Source: CAZYWA01 sp964650975 [NCBI: uncultured bacterium] (GTDB taxonomy: Bacteria > JADJOY01). From it: a stretch of 36,949 nt of DNA. Below the pieces are notes generated by a model. The model was not told where the DNA came from. It was given only the letters and a program-made list of their open reading frames with translations, and ran no database searches. Shown in pieces: positions 1-7,800 of this stretch. Each line of letters opens with the position of its first letter. The first letter of the stretch is position 1. The position numbers were made by a program, and so were the translations under genes. Where the stretch lies: contig CAZYWA010000010.1 of the NCBI GenBank assembly GCA_964650975.1, positions 1 through 36,949 of the forward strand, read 5' to 3'.

Positions 1-1
1 G

Positions 2-697
2 CTCGAGATGAAGCCCGAGTGGATCGACGCGATCCGCCGCATCCTGCCGACCCAGGGACACACCTCGCGGCCGATCGACCTGTTCACCCGCGACGTGCCC
101 GAGGTGTGGTCGCTGCCGGTCCAGACCGACTGGGAGCACTGGACCGTCGTGGGACTCTTCCACTGGGGCACGAATCGCGATCTCACCACGAACCCGTACA
201 CGCCGACGGCCACCGGCCCGCGCACCGTGGGCGCCGATCTCGCCGAGCTGGGGCTCGATCCGGCGAAGCGCTACCTCGCCTACGAGTTCTGGAGCGATCG
301 CTTTCTGGGCGAGATCAACGGCCGGCTCGAGCCGACCCTCGATCCCAAGAGCGCCTGGGCGGTGGCGCTGCGCGAAGAGCTGGACCGGCCACAGCTCTTG
401 AGCACCAACCGCCACATCTCACAAGGTGCGACCGACCTCACGAACGTGCGCTGGGACGACGCGTCGCTCACGCTGAGCGGGGATATCGCAGCTGTCCCGG
501 GCACCGACTTCGCGCCGTTCGAGCACGTACTCACGTTCCACGTGCCCGCGGGCTACACGCTCGCCCACGCCAATCTCGGCCCGGAGGCGCTGGACGTGAG
601 CACCGACGACGGAACGCCGCTGCTGGTGCGCGTTCGCTTCCACGTCGCCGCGCCCGCGACCGTGACCTGGTCGCTCAGCTTCCAGCACCCATCCTGA
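2..697 (+). CDS. C-terminal part of a possible glycoside hydrolase (5' end outside window)
   Basis: The reading frame is open to the left edge, so this is the last ~231 residues of a longer protein; the first ATG inside (position 8) has no visible ribosome site and is probably internal. The visible part has a stretch PIDLFTRDVPEVWSLPV followed by WTVVGLFHW and a beta-rich tail rich in short hydrophobic strands. This looks like the C-terminal end and beta-sandwich of a retaining alpha-galactosidase-like (clan GH-D) enzyme, where a 'D-F-R-x-x-P-E-V-W' segment precedes an all-beta domain. That family call is from memory of the pattern and is weak; no catalytic acid lies in the visible part. It converges with the His-rich lipoprotein gene 8 bp away. 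A GH92 gene elsewhere in the window also points to glycan use. Confidence 0.6.
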   Translation, partial: LEMKPEWIDAIRRILPTQGHTSRPIDLFTRDVPEVWSLPVQTDWEHWTVVGLFHWGTNRDLTTNPYTPTATGPRTVGADLAELGLDPAKRYLAYEFWSDRFLGEINGRLEPTLDPKSAWAVALREELDRPQLLSTNRHISQGATDLTNVRWDDASLTLSGDIAAVPGTDFAPFEHVLTFHVPAGYTLAHANLGPEALDVSTDDGTPLLVRVRFHVAAPATVTWSLSFQHPS

Positions 698-705
698 CGA
701 GACGC

Positions 706-1089
706 TCAGCCCATCTGGATCGTGAACGAATGGTGGTGATCGCTCACGGTGGACGTGTCCACGGAGACGGCGCCGCCGTTCATGATGCTGGTCAGATCGT
801 CGGTCGAAAGCGTGACCACGTGCGAATGGGTGCCGATGCCGTAGGGCGAGGCCGTGCTGGTCGACAGCTCGACGCCGCCGGCCGGTGGCTGGTCGATGTC
901 CGAGAACGGCACGGACAGGTTGTGGTTGTGACCGAGCGTCGAGCTGGAGGTGACGGTGAGGCTGTTGCCTTGCTGGTTCATCCCCGAGCTCGATCCGCCG
1001 CAATTGGCTAGGAACGCCGCCGCGGGAATCACCAGCACCACCTTGCCAGCCGCCGTGAGGAATTCGCGCCGCAACATCCGCTCTGACAT
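706..1089 (-). CDS. Small His-rich Tat-exported lipoprotein, function unknown
   Basis: 127 residues. The N-terminus has a twin-arginine motif (MLRREFL, RR at 7-8), a hydrophobic stretch, then a lipobox-like LANC with Cys30, so it should be exported folded by Tat and possibly lipidated. The start is placed at 1089 because GGAGG lies 5 nt upstream; an in-frame ATG 12 nt earlier also has AGGAGG ahead of it. The mature part contains three histidine clusters in similar settings: GHNHNLSV (H54, H56), GTHSHVVTL (H88, H90) and SDHHHSFTI (H118-120). Such HxH patterns can bind a metal, and Tat export would suit a cofactor-bearing protein. This is inference. No family is recognised. Confidence 0.75.
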   Translation of the reverse strand: MSERMLRREFLTAAGKVVLVIPAAAFLANCGGSSSGMNQQGNSLTVTSSSTLGHNHNLSVPFSDIDQPPAGGVELSTSTASPYGIGTHSHVVTLSTDDLTSIMNGGAVSVDTSTVSDHHHSFTIQMG

Positions 1090-1147
1090 GACTGCCTCCA
1101 TGGAGGTCACCCCTCCTGCAGCATTCGCCCGAACCCCGGTGTTGGTT

Positions 1148-2170
1148 CTATCGCCGAACCAGCGTCTGGCGCATCTCCGGTGCACGCAGGCGGTCGAGGA
1201 TCTCGTCCAGGTGGCGGGCGGTGCGCTTGCCGGCGAAGCGTTTCCAGGCTCTCGCGAACGACGCGCGCGCCGAGAGCGCGCGCTGGTGCTCGCGGGCGAG
1301 GGCCGGGGCGACGCCCACCGCGCGCATCGCGGCCTCGTCGGGATCGGCCGCCTCGATGAAGCGCGTCAGCACGTCCCACGCGACACACGCATCCTGGTGC
1401 ATTCCCAGCACCTCCTGAAGCTCGGCCAGGTCTCGGACCAGCCGCCGCCCGGAGCGGCCCGTCAGAGCCGCCACCATCTCGAGCACGTAACGCAGCCGCT
1501 TGGCGCGGATGCGCAGCTCGTGGAGCTCCTCGGCCCGGGGCTGCTTGCCGATCCGTCGGCCGTGCTTCACCACGCGGCGCTGGGCCTTCTCCACCGCCGC
1601 CGCGCCGTGCACGGCGACCGGCGAGCGCTCCGCCATCACCAGCAGCCGCTCGCGTCCGCGAGCGATCGCGTCGAGCCGTGCCAGCAAACGCCTGTAGCGC
1701 ACCGAGTCGAGCGCGCCCTGGAGCTCCGCGCGTCGTGCGTCGCGCTCGTCCGCGAGCCATTCGCGAAGCTCGGCCATGAGCGGATCGCCGGACGAGGCAC
1801 CCGGCTCCGCGGAGGAATCGTGCTCCGCGCCACCGCCGGCGCCGGACGCCGAGTGTCTCACTGTCAACAGCTCGAGCTGCACGTCCAGGTCACGCACCGC
1901 GCCGAGCAGACCGGCGAGCCAGCGCAGCTCGACCGCCAGCGCGCGCCGAGTCGAGACCCGGAACGCGGGCTCGAAGAACCTCGCGGCGGCGCGCAACCGG
2001 CGCGTGGCGACGCGCATCTGATGAAGCTCCTCGGCGTCGAGCCCGAGCCGTGTCCCCGGCTCGTGCTGCTCGAGCTTCGCGAGCTGCGCCGCGACCGCCT
2101 TGCGCGCCGCCGCGGCGAGCGAGTCGGCTGGCTCCACCGCGCCGCTCGCGCGCGGATCCTCACCCACCAC
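1148..2170 (-). CDS. CHAD domain protein
   Basis: 340 residues, mostly one CHAD (conserved histidine alpha-helical) domain. The two hallmark repeats are visible: LHQMRVATRRLRAA starting near residue 49 and LHELRIRAKRLRYVLE in the second half, each with the conserved His followed by Arg/Lys-rich helix positions. CHAD domains bind polyphosphate through these basic helices. The start is a GTG 7 bp after the stop of the upstream ppx gene, with GAGG just before it, so the two genes are very likely one operon. That pairing matches the role: Ppx degrades polyphosphate and CHAD proteins bind it or locate to polyphosphate granules. No CYTH (triphosphatase) domain is present, so this copy should be a binding protein, not an enzyme. 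Confidence 0.92.
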   Translation of the reverse strand: MVGEDPRASGAVEPADSLAAAARKAVAAQLAKLEQHEPGTRLGLDAEELHQMRVATRRLRAAARFFEPAFRVSTRRALAVELRWLAGLLGAVRDLDVQLELLTVRHSASGAGGGAEHDSSAEPGASSGDPLMAELREWLADERDARRAELQGALDSVRYRRLLARLDAIARGRERLLVMAERSPVAVHGAAAVEKAQRRVVKHGRRIGKQPRAEELHELRIRAKRLRYVLEMVAALTGRSGRRLVRDLAELQEVLGMHQDACVAWDVLTRFIEAADPDEAAMRAVGVAPALAREHQRALSARASFARAWKRFAGKRTARHLDEILDRLRAPEMRQTLVRR

Positions 2171-2177
2171 CGCGACC

Positions 2178-3863
2178 TCAACCGACCACGCGGAACGTCA
2201 CGACCTCGCCGAGCAGCTCCTCCAGCAGGCCCGCACGGCTGCGCGCCTCGCCTTCCTCGAGTGCCGAATCGTCGCCGCCGGTCGCAAGCTCGAGGATCAC
2301 CCGCCGGTCGCGGCGTACCACGGTCACGTGGCGCACCACACCGTAGTGGCTGCGATCGAGCCCGTCGGCGACTCGCAGCAACGCAGCCAGGGCACGCACG
2401 ATCTGTCGCTCGCGCTTCGACAGCATCCCGTAGCTGCCGTCCGAGGGTTTGGGCACGCTCTTCCGGTGATAGCGCGCCACCTGCGCGATGATCTCGATCT
2501 CGTCGCGACGGAATCCGAGCAGCTCGCCGTTGGTGATCAGGTAGTACGAATGGCGGTGGTGGTTCTTGTGGCTGATGTGATGGCCGATGTCGTGGAGCAG
2601 CGCCGCGAACTCGAGCCAGTCGCGCGCCACTCCGCCGAGACCGAGCGGCTCGCGCAGCTGATCGAAGAGCTCGAGCGCCAGCGCCGCCACGTGCTGTCCG
2701 TGCGGGTTGGGCTCGCCCAGGTGACGGGTGAGACGGGCGACGCTGCGATGGCGAATGTCGGAGAAGCGCTGCGCCTCCTCGATGCCGCGCTGATGGCGCG
2801 CCACGTGGTCGAAGAGCACCCCCTCCCGCAGCGCGTAGGTGCAGGCAATCAGCTCGCGGGCGTCGAGCTTGGTGAGCACCAGATCGGCGAGCACGGCGCC
2901 CGCCACCACCAGGTCGACGCGCTTGGCGTCGATGCCCTTGATCTCGAGCCGCTTCTCGCGGTCGCTCTTGGCGAGCTTGCGCCGCAGCCGGCCGATGGTC
3001 TCGGGCGCGACCGAGATTCCGTCGAGCGCCTCGTTGCTCTCTTTGCCGCTCCAGGACGCCATCGCCACCAGGTTGAGCAGCGTGCCCGAGGTGCCGATCA
3101 CGCGCCTGACTCCGCGCGCGCGAAACCGCGCGAGCACCGGGTCGAGCTCGCTCGCCAGGTGCGTCTCCAGCGCCTCGACACCGGCGGGATCGACCTTGTC
3201 CTTGGGCAGGAACTTCTCCGAGACGCGCGCGAGGCCGATCTTGAGGCTCACCAGCTCGGCCGGCTCGCCGTTCTCGACCAGGATCAGCTCGACGCTGCCG
3301 CCGCCCGCGTCCACGATCAGCGTCGGCTCGCCGCGCAGGTCGATCGCCTGGCGCACGCCCAGGTAGATGAGCCGCGCTTCCTCGCGGCCCGGGATCACCT
3401 TGATGCGCAGCCCGACTTCCTCGTAGACCCGGCGCACGAAATCGCCGCCGTTGTTGGCCTCCCGCACGGCACTGGTGGCGACCGCGCGGATGCGCTGCGC
3501 GCCCTGGCGCTCGGCGAGCGTCTTGAACGACGCGAGCGTGCTCAGGCCCTTGCGCATGGCCTCCGCCGAGAGCGCGCCGTGGTTCAAGGTGCGCGCGCCG
3601 AGCCGCACCATCTCCTTGGCGCGGTCGAGCACCCGGAACCGGCCGTCCGCCTCGACCTGGGCCACGATCATGTGGATCGAGTTCGAGCCGACGTCGATCG
3701 CGGCGACCCGTACTCCGCGCCGGGCAGGGGCGCCGCCCGAGCCGGCGGCGTGCGCCGCGTCGCGCGGCACGGCGCGCAGATCCGCGGTGCGCCGCGGCCG
3801 GCGCAGCCGCCCCGTGCGTTCGGCGGCCGTGCGTAGCGGTGCTTGGGTGTCGGCTCGCGTCAT
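2178..3863 (-). CDS. ppx: Exopolyphosphatase of the Ppx/GppA family with C-terminal HD domain
   Basis: About 561 residues, the long type of Ppx/GppA. It removes terminal phosphate from polyphosphate or the 5' phosphate of pppGpp. Visible in order: the actin-fold phosphate-1 loop VAAIDVGSNSIHMIV (~residue 53), the catalytic-type Glu in ATSAVREANNG (~135), the second glycine loop DAGGGSVE (~185), and a C-terminal HD-like helical domain with LLHDIGHH (~423) and ADGLDRS. The start chosen is ATG 3863; a TTG at 3878 would add five residues. The N-terminal ~50 residues before the actin fold are Arg/Pro/Ala-rich and poorly conserved in appearance. It is followed immediately by the CHAD gene. Ppx versus GppA specificity cannot be told from the sequence; the CHAD partner favours polyphosphate. 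Confidence 0.93.
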   Translation of the reverse strand: MTRADTQAPLRTAAERTGRLRRPRRTADLRAVPRDAAHAAGSGGAPARRGVRVAAIDVGSNSIHMIVAQVEADGRFRVLDRAKEMVRLGARTLNHGALSAEAMRKGLSTLASFKTLAERQGAQRIRAVATSAVREANNGGDFVRRVYEEVGLRIKVIPGREEARLIYLGVRQAIDLRGEPTLIVDAGGGSVELILVENGEPAELVSLKIGLARVSEKFLPKDKVDPAGVEALETHLASELDPVLARFRARGVRRVIGTSGTLLNLVAMASWSGKESNEALDGISVAPETIGRLRRKLAKSDREKRLEIKGIDAKRVDLVVAGAVLADLVLTKLDARELIACTYALREGVLFDHVARHQRGIEEAQRFSDIRHRSVARLTRHLGEPNPHGQHVAALALELFDQLREPLGLGGVARDWLEFAALLHDIGHHISHKNHHRHSYYLITNGELLGFRRDEIEIIAQVARYHRKSVPKPSDGSYGMLSKRERQIVRALAALLRVADGLDRSHYGVVRHVTVVRRDRRVILELATGGDDSALEEGEARSRAGLLEELLGEVVTFRVVG

Positions 3864-3961
3864 GGGCTGGCTGGGCAACGCTCAGGTGCGCGCATTCTAA
3901 CCCCGCGCGTGTGAACGCACGGTGGCGCCGATGTGCCGGATCGGAAGTGGTGGAATTGAAT

Positions 3962-4052
3962 GAGCCCCCGCAAGGCTCGGATCGTGTGATGAGGAATTCC
4001 TGGTCAGTCGGTTCGGGGGCCCTTCCACTCGCCCTCCTCCCCGAACCGACTG
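3962..4052. repeat. Degenerate R1 fragment followed by a perfect 14-bp inverted repeat
   Basis: The non-coding stretch between ppx and the FAD oxidoreductase gene (3864-4314) is all repeat-like. At 3962-3999 there is a decayed match to the hairpin-plus-tail part of repeat R1 (AGCCCCCGCAAGGCTC, then TCGTGTGATGAGG). Right after it, CAGTCGGTTCGGGG (4005-4018) and CCCCGAACCGACTG (4039-4052) form a perfect 14-bp inverted repeat with a 20-nt loop. There is no T-tract, so it is not a standard intrinsic terminator. No promoter for ppx could be picked out with confidence in this stretch. Confidence 0.7.
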
Positions 4053-4072
4053 CTCACGCGGATCTCCGGCCG

Positions 4073-4318
4073 GCGCCGAGAGGCGCCCGGCGAGCGACGC
4101 GAGCCGACTCGGGCGTGGGGCCCCGAAAAAATCGCACTTTTGTCGGGGCGGGGGGCTGGAACAGCCCCCCGGGAGACTCAGAGCGTGTGAAGAAATCGAC
4201 CGAACCGGTCCCGCGCCAGAGGCGCGGCGGCGCGTCGTCGCGCCGGATTTGGGGTGGGGCCCCATCCGAATTTACTCCGGATGGGGCGGGGGCTTGGAAA
4301 GCCCCCGAGGAAACTCAG
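4073..4318 (-). repeat. Composite intergenic repeat R1, first locus (two hairpin units)
   Basis: A 246-bp composite also found at 9569-9817. Each composite is a type-A unit followed by a type-B unit. Unit A (4073-~4198) opens with a 41-nt block identical to the other locus at 37 of 41 positions, then stem 1 (CCCCGA 4121-4126 with TCGGGG 4143-4148), then stem 2 CGGGGGGCT/AGCCCCCCG around loop GGAAC (4149-4171), then GACTCAG and a tail GTGTGAAG. Unit B (4213-4318) contains GTCGCGCCGGATTTGGGG (4237-4254), stem 1 CCCCATCCG (4260-4268) with CGGATGGGG (4278-4286), stem 2 CGGGGGCTT/AAGCCCCCG (4287-4307), and ends in AAACTCAG. Read on the minus strand, the final CTGAG contains the TGA stop of the FAD oxidoreductase gene, so the element is that operon's 3' end. 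Confidence 0.85.
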
Positions 4319-5733
4319 TCGAAGTAGTCGCCGCTCGCGGCGACGCCGGCGAAATCCTCGATCCGGCCCAGAACCGTGTGCGCGGCCCGCTGACCCATGG
4401 TCACCGAGTGATCCATGTTGTTGTAGCGGAAGAGGCCCTGGCGGCCGATCACCAGCAGGTTCTGGAACGAGTGCAAGTGGTCGAGGAGCGCCTGCAGGTG
4501 CTCGCGGTAGCCGATCTCGTAGACCGGATAACCCTGCGGCTCGCGGTGCACGAAGGTGTCGACCACTTCCTTCTTCTTGAGGAAGCCCATGTCGGCGAGC
4601 TCTTGCACCACGCGCTCGCCGAGCCAGGCGTCCTCGGCCTTCCAGATCTCGTCGCCCAGGACGCAGGTGATCTCGGCGCACACCGCGGTGTGGCCCTCCG
4701 GGGCGTTGTCGGGGCTGAAATTCTTGGCCTCGCTGATGCGATTCAGGAGCCGCGACTTCTCCGGGATGTACACCCAGTGATCGTCGGTGAGTCGCTCGCG
4801 TGCCATCACCACGTAGACGAACACCAGGCTGCGGTGCTGGAGCTTGGCGGCATGCTCGAGGATCTCGGCTGGAGGGCCGGGATCGAGGAGCTTGAGCAGC
4901 ACCTGCGGCGGGATCGAGCTGATCACGTGCCCGGGCGTGTCGACCTCACGTAGATCCCCGTTCTGATACACGATCGAGGTGATGCGCTGACCGTCGGTCC
5001 GCACCTTCTCGATGCGGATGTTGGTCACGACCTTGCCGCCGACGCCCTCGACCTGCCCGCGATAGGCCGCGCAGATCGCGCCGACGCCGCCCTCCTTCGG
5101 GTAGTGGAAGGAGGAAACGTAGGTTCGCGGCTGCGGCTTCTGCTTGGGCTGGAGCGTCTTCTTGATCACGTCGCCGAGGCTCAGGAGGCTGATGCGCTGG
5201 CTCGCCCAGTCGGACGAGATCTGCTTGCACGGCAAGCCCCAGGTTTTCTCGGTGTAGACGTCGAAGAAGATCGTGTAGAGCGTCTTGCCGAAGCGGTGGG
5301 TGACCCAGTCCTCGAACGAGAGGTCCGGCTTGGGTCGGACCAGCTGCTTCGCCCGCGCCACCACGTAGTCGACCAGGATCTTGAGCAGGATCGTGCGCGG
5401 CAGCTGCATCAGCACGTTCTCGACGCGCAGCGGGTAGAAGAAGAACCGGTTCATCATCCAGATCCGGCTCTTGCGGTTGTTCTCGACGAGGTTGTCCCCC
5501 ATCAGGTCCTTGAAGTGCTGGACCACGCCGGGCTCGCCATGAAAGCGATGCGGGCCGAGATCGACCGTGTAGCCGTTGCGCTTCAAGCTCTTGGCGAGGC
5601 CGCCCACCACCGGGTCGCGCTCGAGAACGGTGACGGGCACGCCGGAGCGCGCGAGCTCCGCGGCCGAGCTCATGCCCGCGAGCCCCGCCCCGAGCACCGT
5701 GACCTTGCGGTGTTGCGGCGTGGGCGTATCCAT
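4315..5733 (-). CDS. FAD/NAD(P)-dependent oxidoreductase, protoporphyrinogen-oxidase-like fold, in a polysaccharide operon
   Basis: 472 residues. The N-terminus is a dinucleotide-binding fold, VTVLGAGLAGMSSAAELA then an acidic ribose-binding end (VTVLERDPVVGGLAKS), typical of the amino-oxidase / UDP-galactopyranose mutase-like flavoproteins. The segment DLGPHRFHGEPGVVQHF is the usual second conserved block of this superfamily, and the C-terminal LVIGRQGLFRYNNMDHSVTMG is the second FAD-contacting block. Substrate is unknown; UDP-sugar or isoprenoid-linked substrates are plausible because the gene is the last of an exporter/co-polymerase operon, starting 12 bp after the wzc-like gene. Its TGA stop lies inside the end of repeat R1. 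It is soluble by appearance, with no signal peptide. Confidence 0.85.
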   Translation of the reverse strand: MDTPTPQHRKVTVLGAGLAGMSSAAELARSGVPVTVLERDPVVGGLAKSLKRNGYTVDLGPHRFHGEPGVVQHFKDLMGDNLVENNRKSRIWMMNRFFFYPLRVENVLMQLPRTILLKILVDYVVARAKQLVRPKPDLSFEDWVTHRFGKTLYTIFFDVYTEKTWGLPCKQISSDWASQRISLLSLGDVIKKTLQPKQKPQPRTYVSSFHYPKEGGVGAICAAYRGQVEGVGGKVVTNIRIEKVRTDGQRITSIVYQNGDLREVDTPGHVISSIPPQVLLKLLDPGPPAEILEHAAKLQHRSLVFVYVVMARERLTDDHWVYIPEKSRLLNRISEAKNFSPDNAPEGHTAVCAEITCVLGDEIWKAEDAWLGERVVQELADMGFLKKKEVVDTFVHREPQGYPVYEIGYREHLQALLDHLHSFQNLLVIGRQGLFRYNNMDHSVTMGQRAAHTVLGRIEDFAGVAASGDYFD

Positions 5734-5745
5734 CGGCGGTATCTC

Positions 5746-7800
5746 TCAGATGGCGCGGTTCAGGATCACGCGCGCCGCGACCGGCTCGATCCGCCCGAGC
5801 TCGCGCGCGACCTCGTCGAGCTGGTCCTGGGTAGTGCGATCGGATTCGGCGGCCACCAGCACCAGGTCCGAGAAGCGCGCCAGCACCTGGGTGATGGCCG
5901 ACTCTGTCACGGGAGGGGCGTCGAGCACCACCAGATCGTGCGCCGAGCCTACCCCGGCAAACGCGGCCTGAATCCGGTCCGGCCGGATCAGGGTCGAGGA
6001 CCCGGCCACGGCACCCGCAGAGAGCACGCTCACACCCGGAATCGGGCTCGACTGGCGAAGCGACTCGAGGGTCGAGCTTCCGCCCACCCACTCGGCCAGT
6101 CCCGCCTTCGCCTCGCTGCCCAGCTCGCGGCCCAGCGCGCCCGAACCGGGGTGCGCATCGACCGCCAGGACCCGACGGCCCGCGGCCGCCGCGGCCCGCG
6201 CCAGGCCGATCGCGATCGTGGTGGCGCCTTCGCCGCCGGCGCAGCCGGTGACGGTGACCACCTGGCACGAGCCGAAGGTCGGCATGCGCCGCGCCCGCTC
6301 CAGCTCGACCAGCGCCGCGATCCGGGCGAACGCACCGCTCACGGCGGCGGGCGCGTCTCCCGACGCGGCGCCGCGCGGCTGAGCGAGCACCCGGCTCGCC
6401 GGCACCAGCTCGCCCACCGGCAAGGCGCTCTTGCGCCCCAGATCGCGCAAGCCGTGCACGGTCCGATCGAGCGCCGCGCTCGAGAACGCAGCGGTGAGGC
6501 CGAGCACCAGACCGACCGCCGCGCCGAGCAGCGTGTAGAGACGGGTGTCGGGGAAGCTCGGCTTCTTGGGAGTCTCCGCGCGGTCGACCACCCGCACGTT
6601 GTTCGCCTTGATGTTCGCGACGATGCGCGCCTCGATGACCCGTCCCGAGACCTCGTCGAAGATGGTGCGGCGTGCCTGAGCTTCGTCGGAAAACACGTGC
6701 GCCTGGTAGGCGCGGGCGCTCTTGTCGCGGGCACCCTGCCGCGCCACCTCGAGCTCTTGCTGCAACGCTTGCTCGCGCTGGACTGCGCCCTGGTGCTCGA
6801 GATCGAGCCCGTCCACCACCCGGGCGACTTCCTCCTTCATGCGCTTCGACAGCTCGTCGAGCTGCGCCCGAACCTGCAGCATCTTGGGGTGCTTGTCCCG
6901 GTAGCGCTGGCTGAGATCGGCCTCCTCGGCCTGCGCCTGGATGTAGGCCTGACGGAGCTTCGACACGACCGGATCGGCGAGCGCGTCAGGCAGGTTCGCG
7001 ACGCGCGCCGGATCGCCGGCGTAATGCCGCGCCTGCTCGTAGCGCTTCTCGACCTGGATCCGCGCCACCTGCGCCTGGGTGAGCGCCGCCTCGAGATCGG
7101 CGATGTGCTTCATGTCCTCGCCCGCCGGAGCGTCGAGGTTCACCAGGCCGTTCTCTTCCTTGTAGTCCTCGCCCTGCTGCAGGCTCGCCGTGAAGTCGGC
7201 GCGCAGCTTGTCGAGCTGCGGGGCCAGGCTCGCGACGTCGTCGCTGAACTTGCTGCGCACCAGATCGAGGTTGGTGCGGACGTACGAATCGATCACCGCG
7301 TTGGCCAGGTCGGAGGCGCACTTGGCGTTCTTGTGCGTGAGGCTCACCTCGGTGATCTTGCTGGTGGCGTCGCCCTTCACGTCGACGGCCTTGTCGAGCA
7401 TTTCCACCGGATCGGGACCGTCGATCTTGCAGCGGTTCCAGAGGTCGGCGTCGTCGACCACCGACTTCAGGTTGGTGCGGCTCTGAATCAGGTTGCGCTC
7501 GGTGGTGTAGAACTGCGCGCGCGAATAGAGATCCTGCTTCCCCGCGGTGACCAGCTCGCTGGTGAAGGTGCCGGCGCTCACGTCCGACGTCTCCATCAGC
7601 ACCGTGGCCTTCGCCGTGTACTTCTTGGGCGCCACCAGGCAGAACGCGATCACCAGCACCGGCGCCATCACCGTGAAGCCCACGACCCACTTCCAGCGCC
7701 GCCCCAGCACGCCGAGGTAGTCGCCGAGGTGGATCTCGGGCCCAGGCGGCGCTGCCACGCCCTTCGGCGCCGCCGCGAAACCTTCGTTTCCCATCGCCAT
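5746..7800 (-). CDS. Wzc-like polysaccharide co-polymerase with a degenerate tyrosine-kinase-type domain
   Basis: 684 residues in the order of a fused Wzc: cytoplasmic N-terminus, TM1 (~38-58), a long periplasmic coiled region (~60-415) with RYRDKHPKM, a TPKKPSFP motif before TM2 (~422-445), then a cytoplasmic MinD-like ATPase domain (~500-684). Its relatives control chain length and export of exopolysaccharide. The ATPase domain is damaged where it matters: the P-loop reads GCAGGEGATT, with Ala526 where the phosphate-binding Lys belongs. The A' Asp (VLAVDAH, D548) and the Walker B strand (LVVLDAPPV) remain. There is no C-terminal tyrosine cluster; the protein ends at VILNRAI. So it is probably a co-polymerase without kinase activity. 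The start overlaps the exporter stop (TGATG), so translation is likely coupled. Confidence 0.92.
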   Translation of the reverse strand: MAMGNEGFAAAPKGVAAPPGPEIHLGDYLGVLGRRWKWVVGFTVMAPVLVIAFCLVAPKKYTAKATVLMETSDVSAGTFTSELVTAGKQDLYSRAQFYTTERNLIQSRTNLKSVVDDADLWNRCKIDGPDPVEMLDKAVDVKGDATSKITEVSLTHKNAKCASDLANAVIDSYVRTNLDLVRSKFSDDVASLAPQLDKLRADFTASLQQGEDYKEENGLVNLDAPAGEDMKHIADLEAALTQAQVARIQVEKRYEQARHYAGDPARVANLPDALADPVVSKLRQAYIQAQAEEADLSQRYRDKHPKMLQVRAQLDELSKRMKEEVARVVDGLDLEHQGAVQREQALQQELEVARQGARDKSARAYQAHVFSDEAQARRTIFDEVSGRVIEARIVANIKANNVRVVDRAETPKKPSFPDTRLYTLLGAAVGLVLGLTAAFSSAALDRTVHGLRDLGRKSALPVGELVPASRVLAQPRGAASGDAPAAVSGAFARIAALVELERARRMPTFGSCQVVTVTGCAGGEGATTIAIGLARAAAAAGRRVLAVDAHPGSGALGRELGSEAKAGLAEWVGGSSTLESLRQSSPIPGVSVLSAGAVAGSSTLIRPDRIQAAFAGVGSAHDLVVLDAPPVTESAITQVLARFSDLVLVAAESDRTTQDQLDEVARELGRIEPVAARVILNRAI

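Noticed and set aside
2100-3836. Long plus-strand frame opposite ppx
   Set aside because: Antisense shadow caused by high G+C at third positions; composition is not protein-like, and Ppx motifs on the other strand are complete.
4287-4307. The G-rich R1 hairpin as an ordinary intrinsic terminator
   Set aside because: No T-tract follows on the minus strand; instead a second covarying stem follows, so it was annotated as part of R1. A terminator role is still possible.
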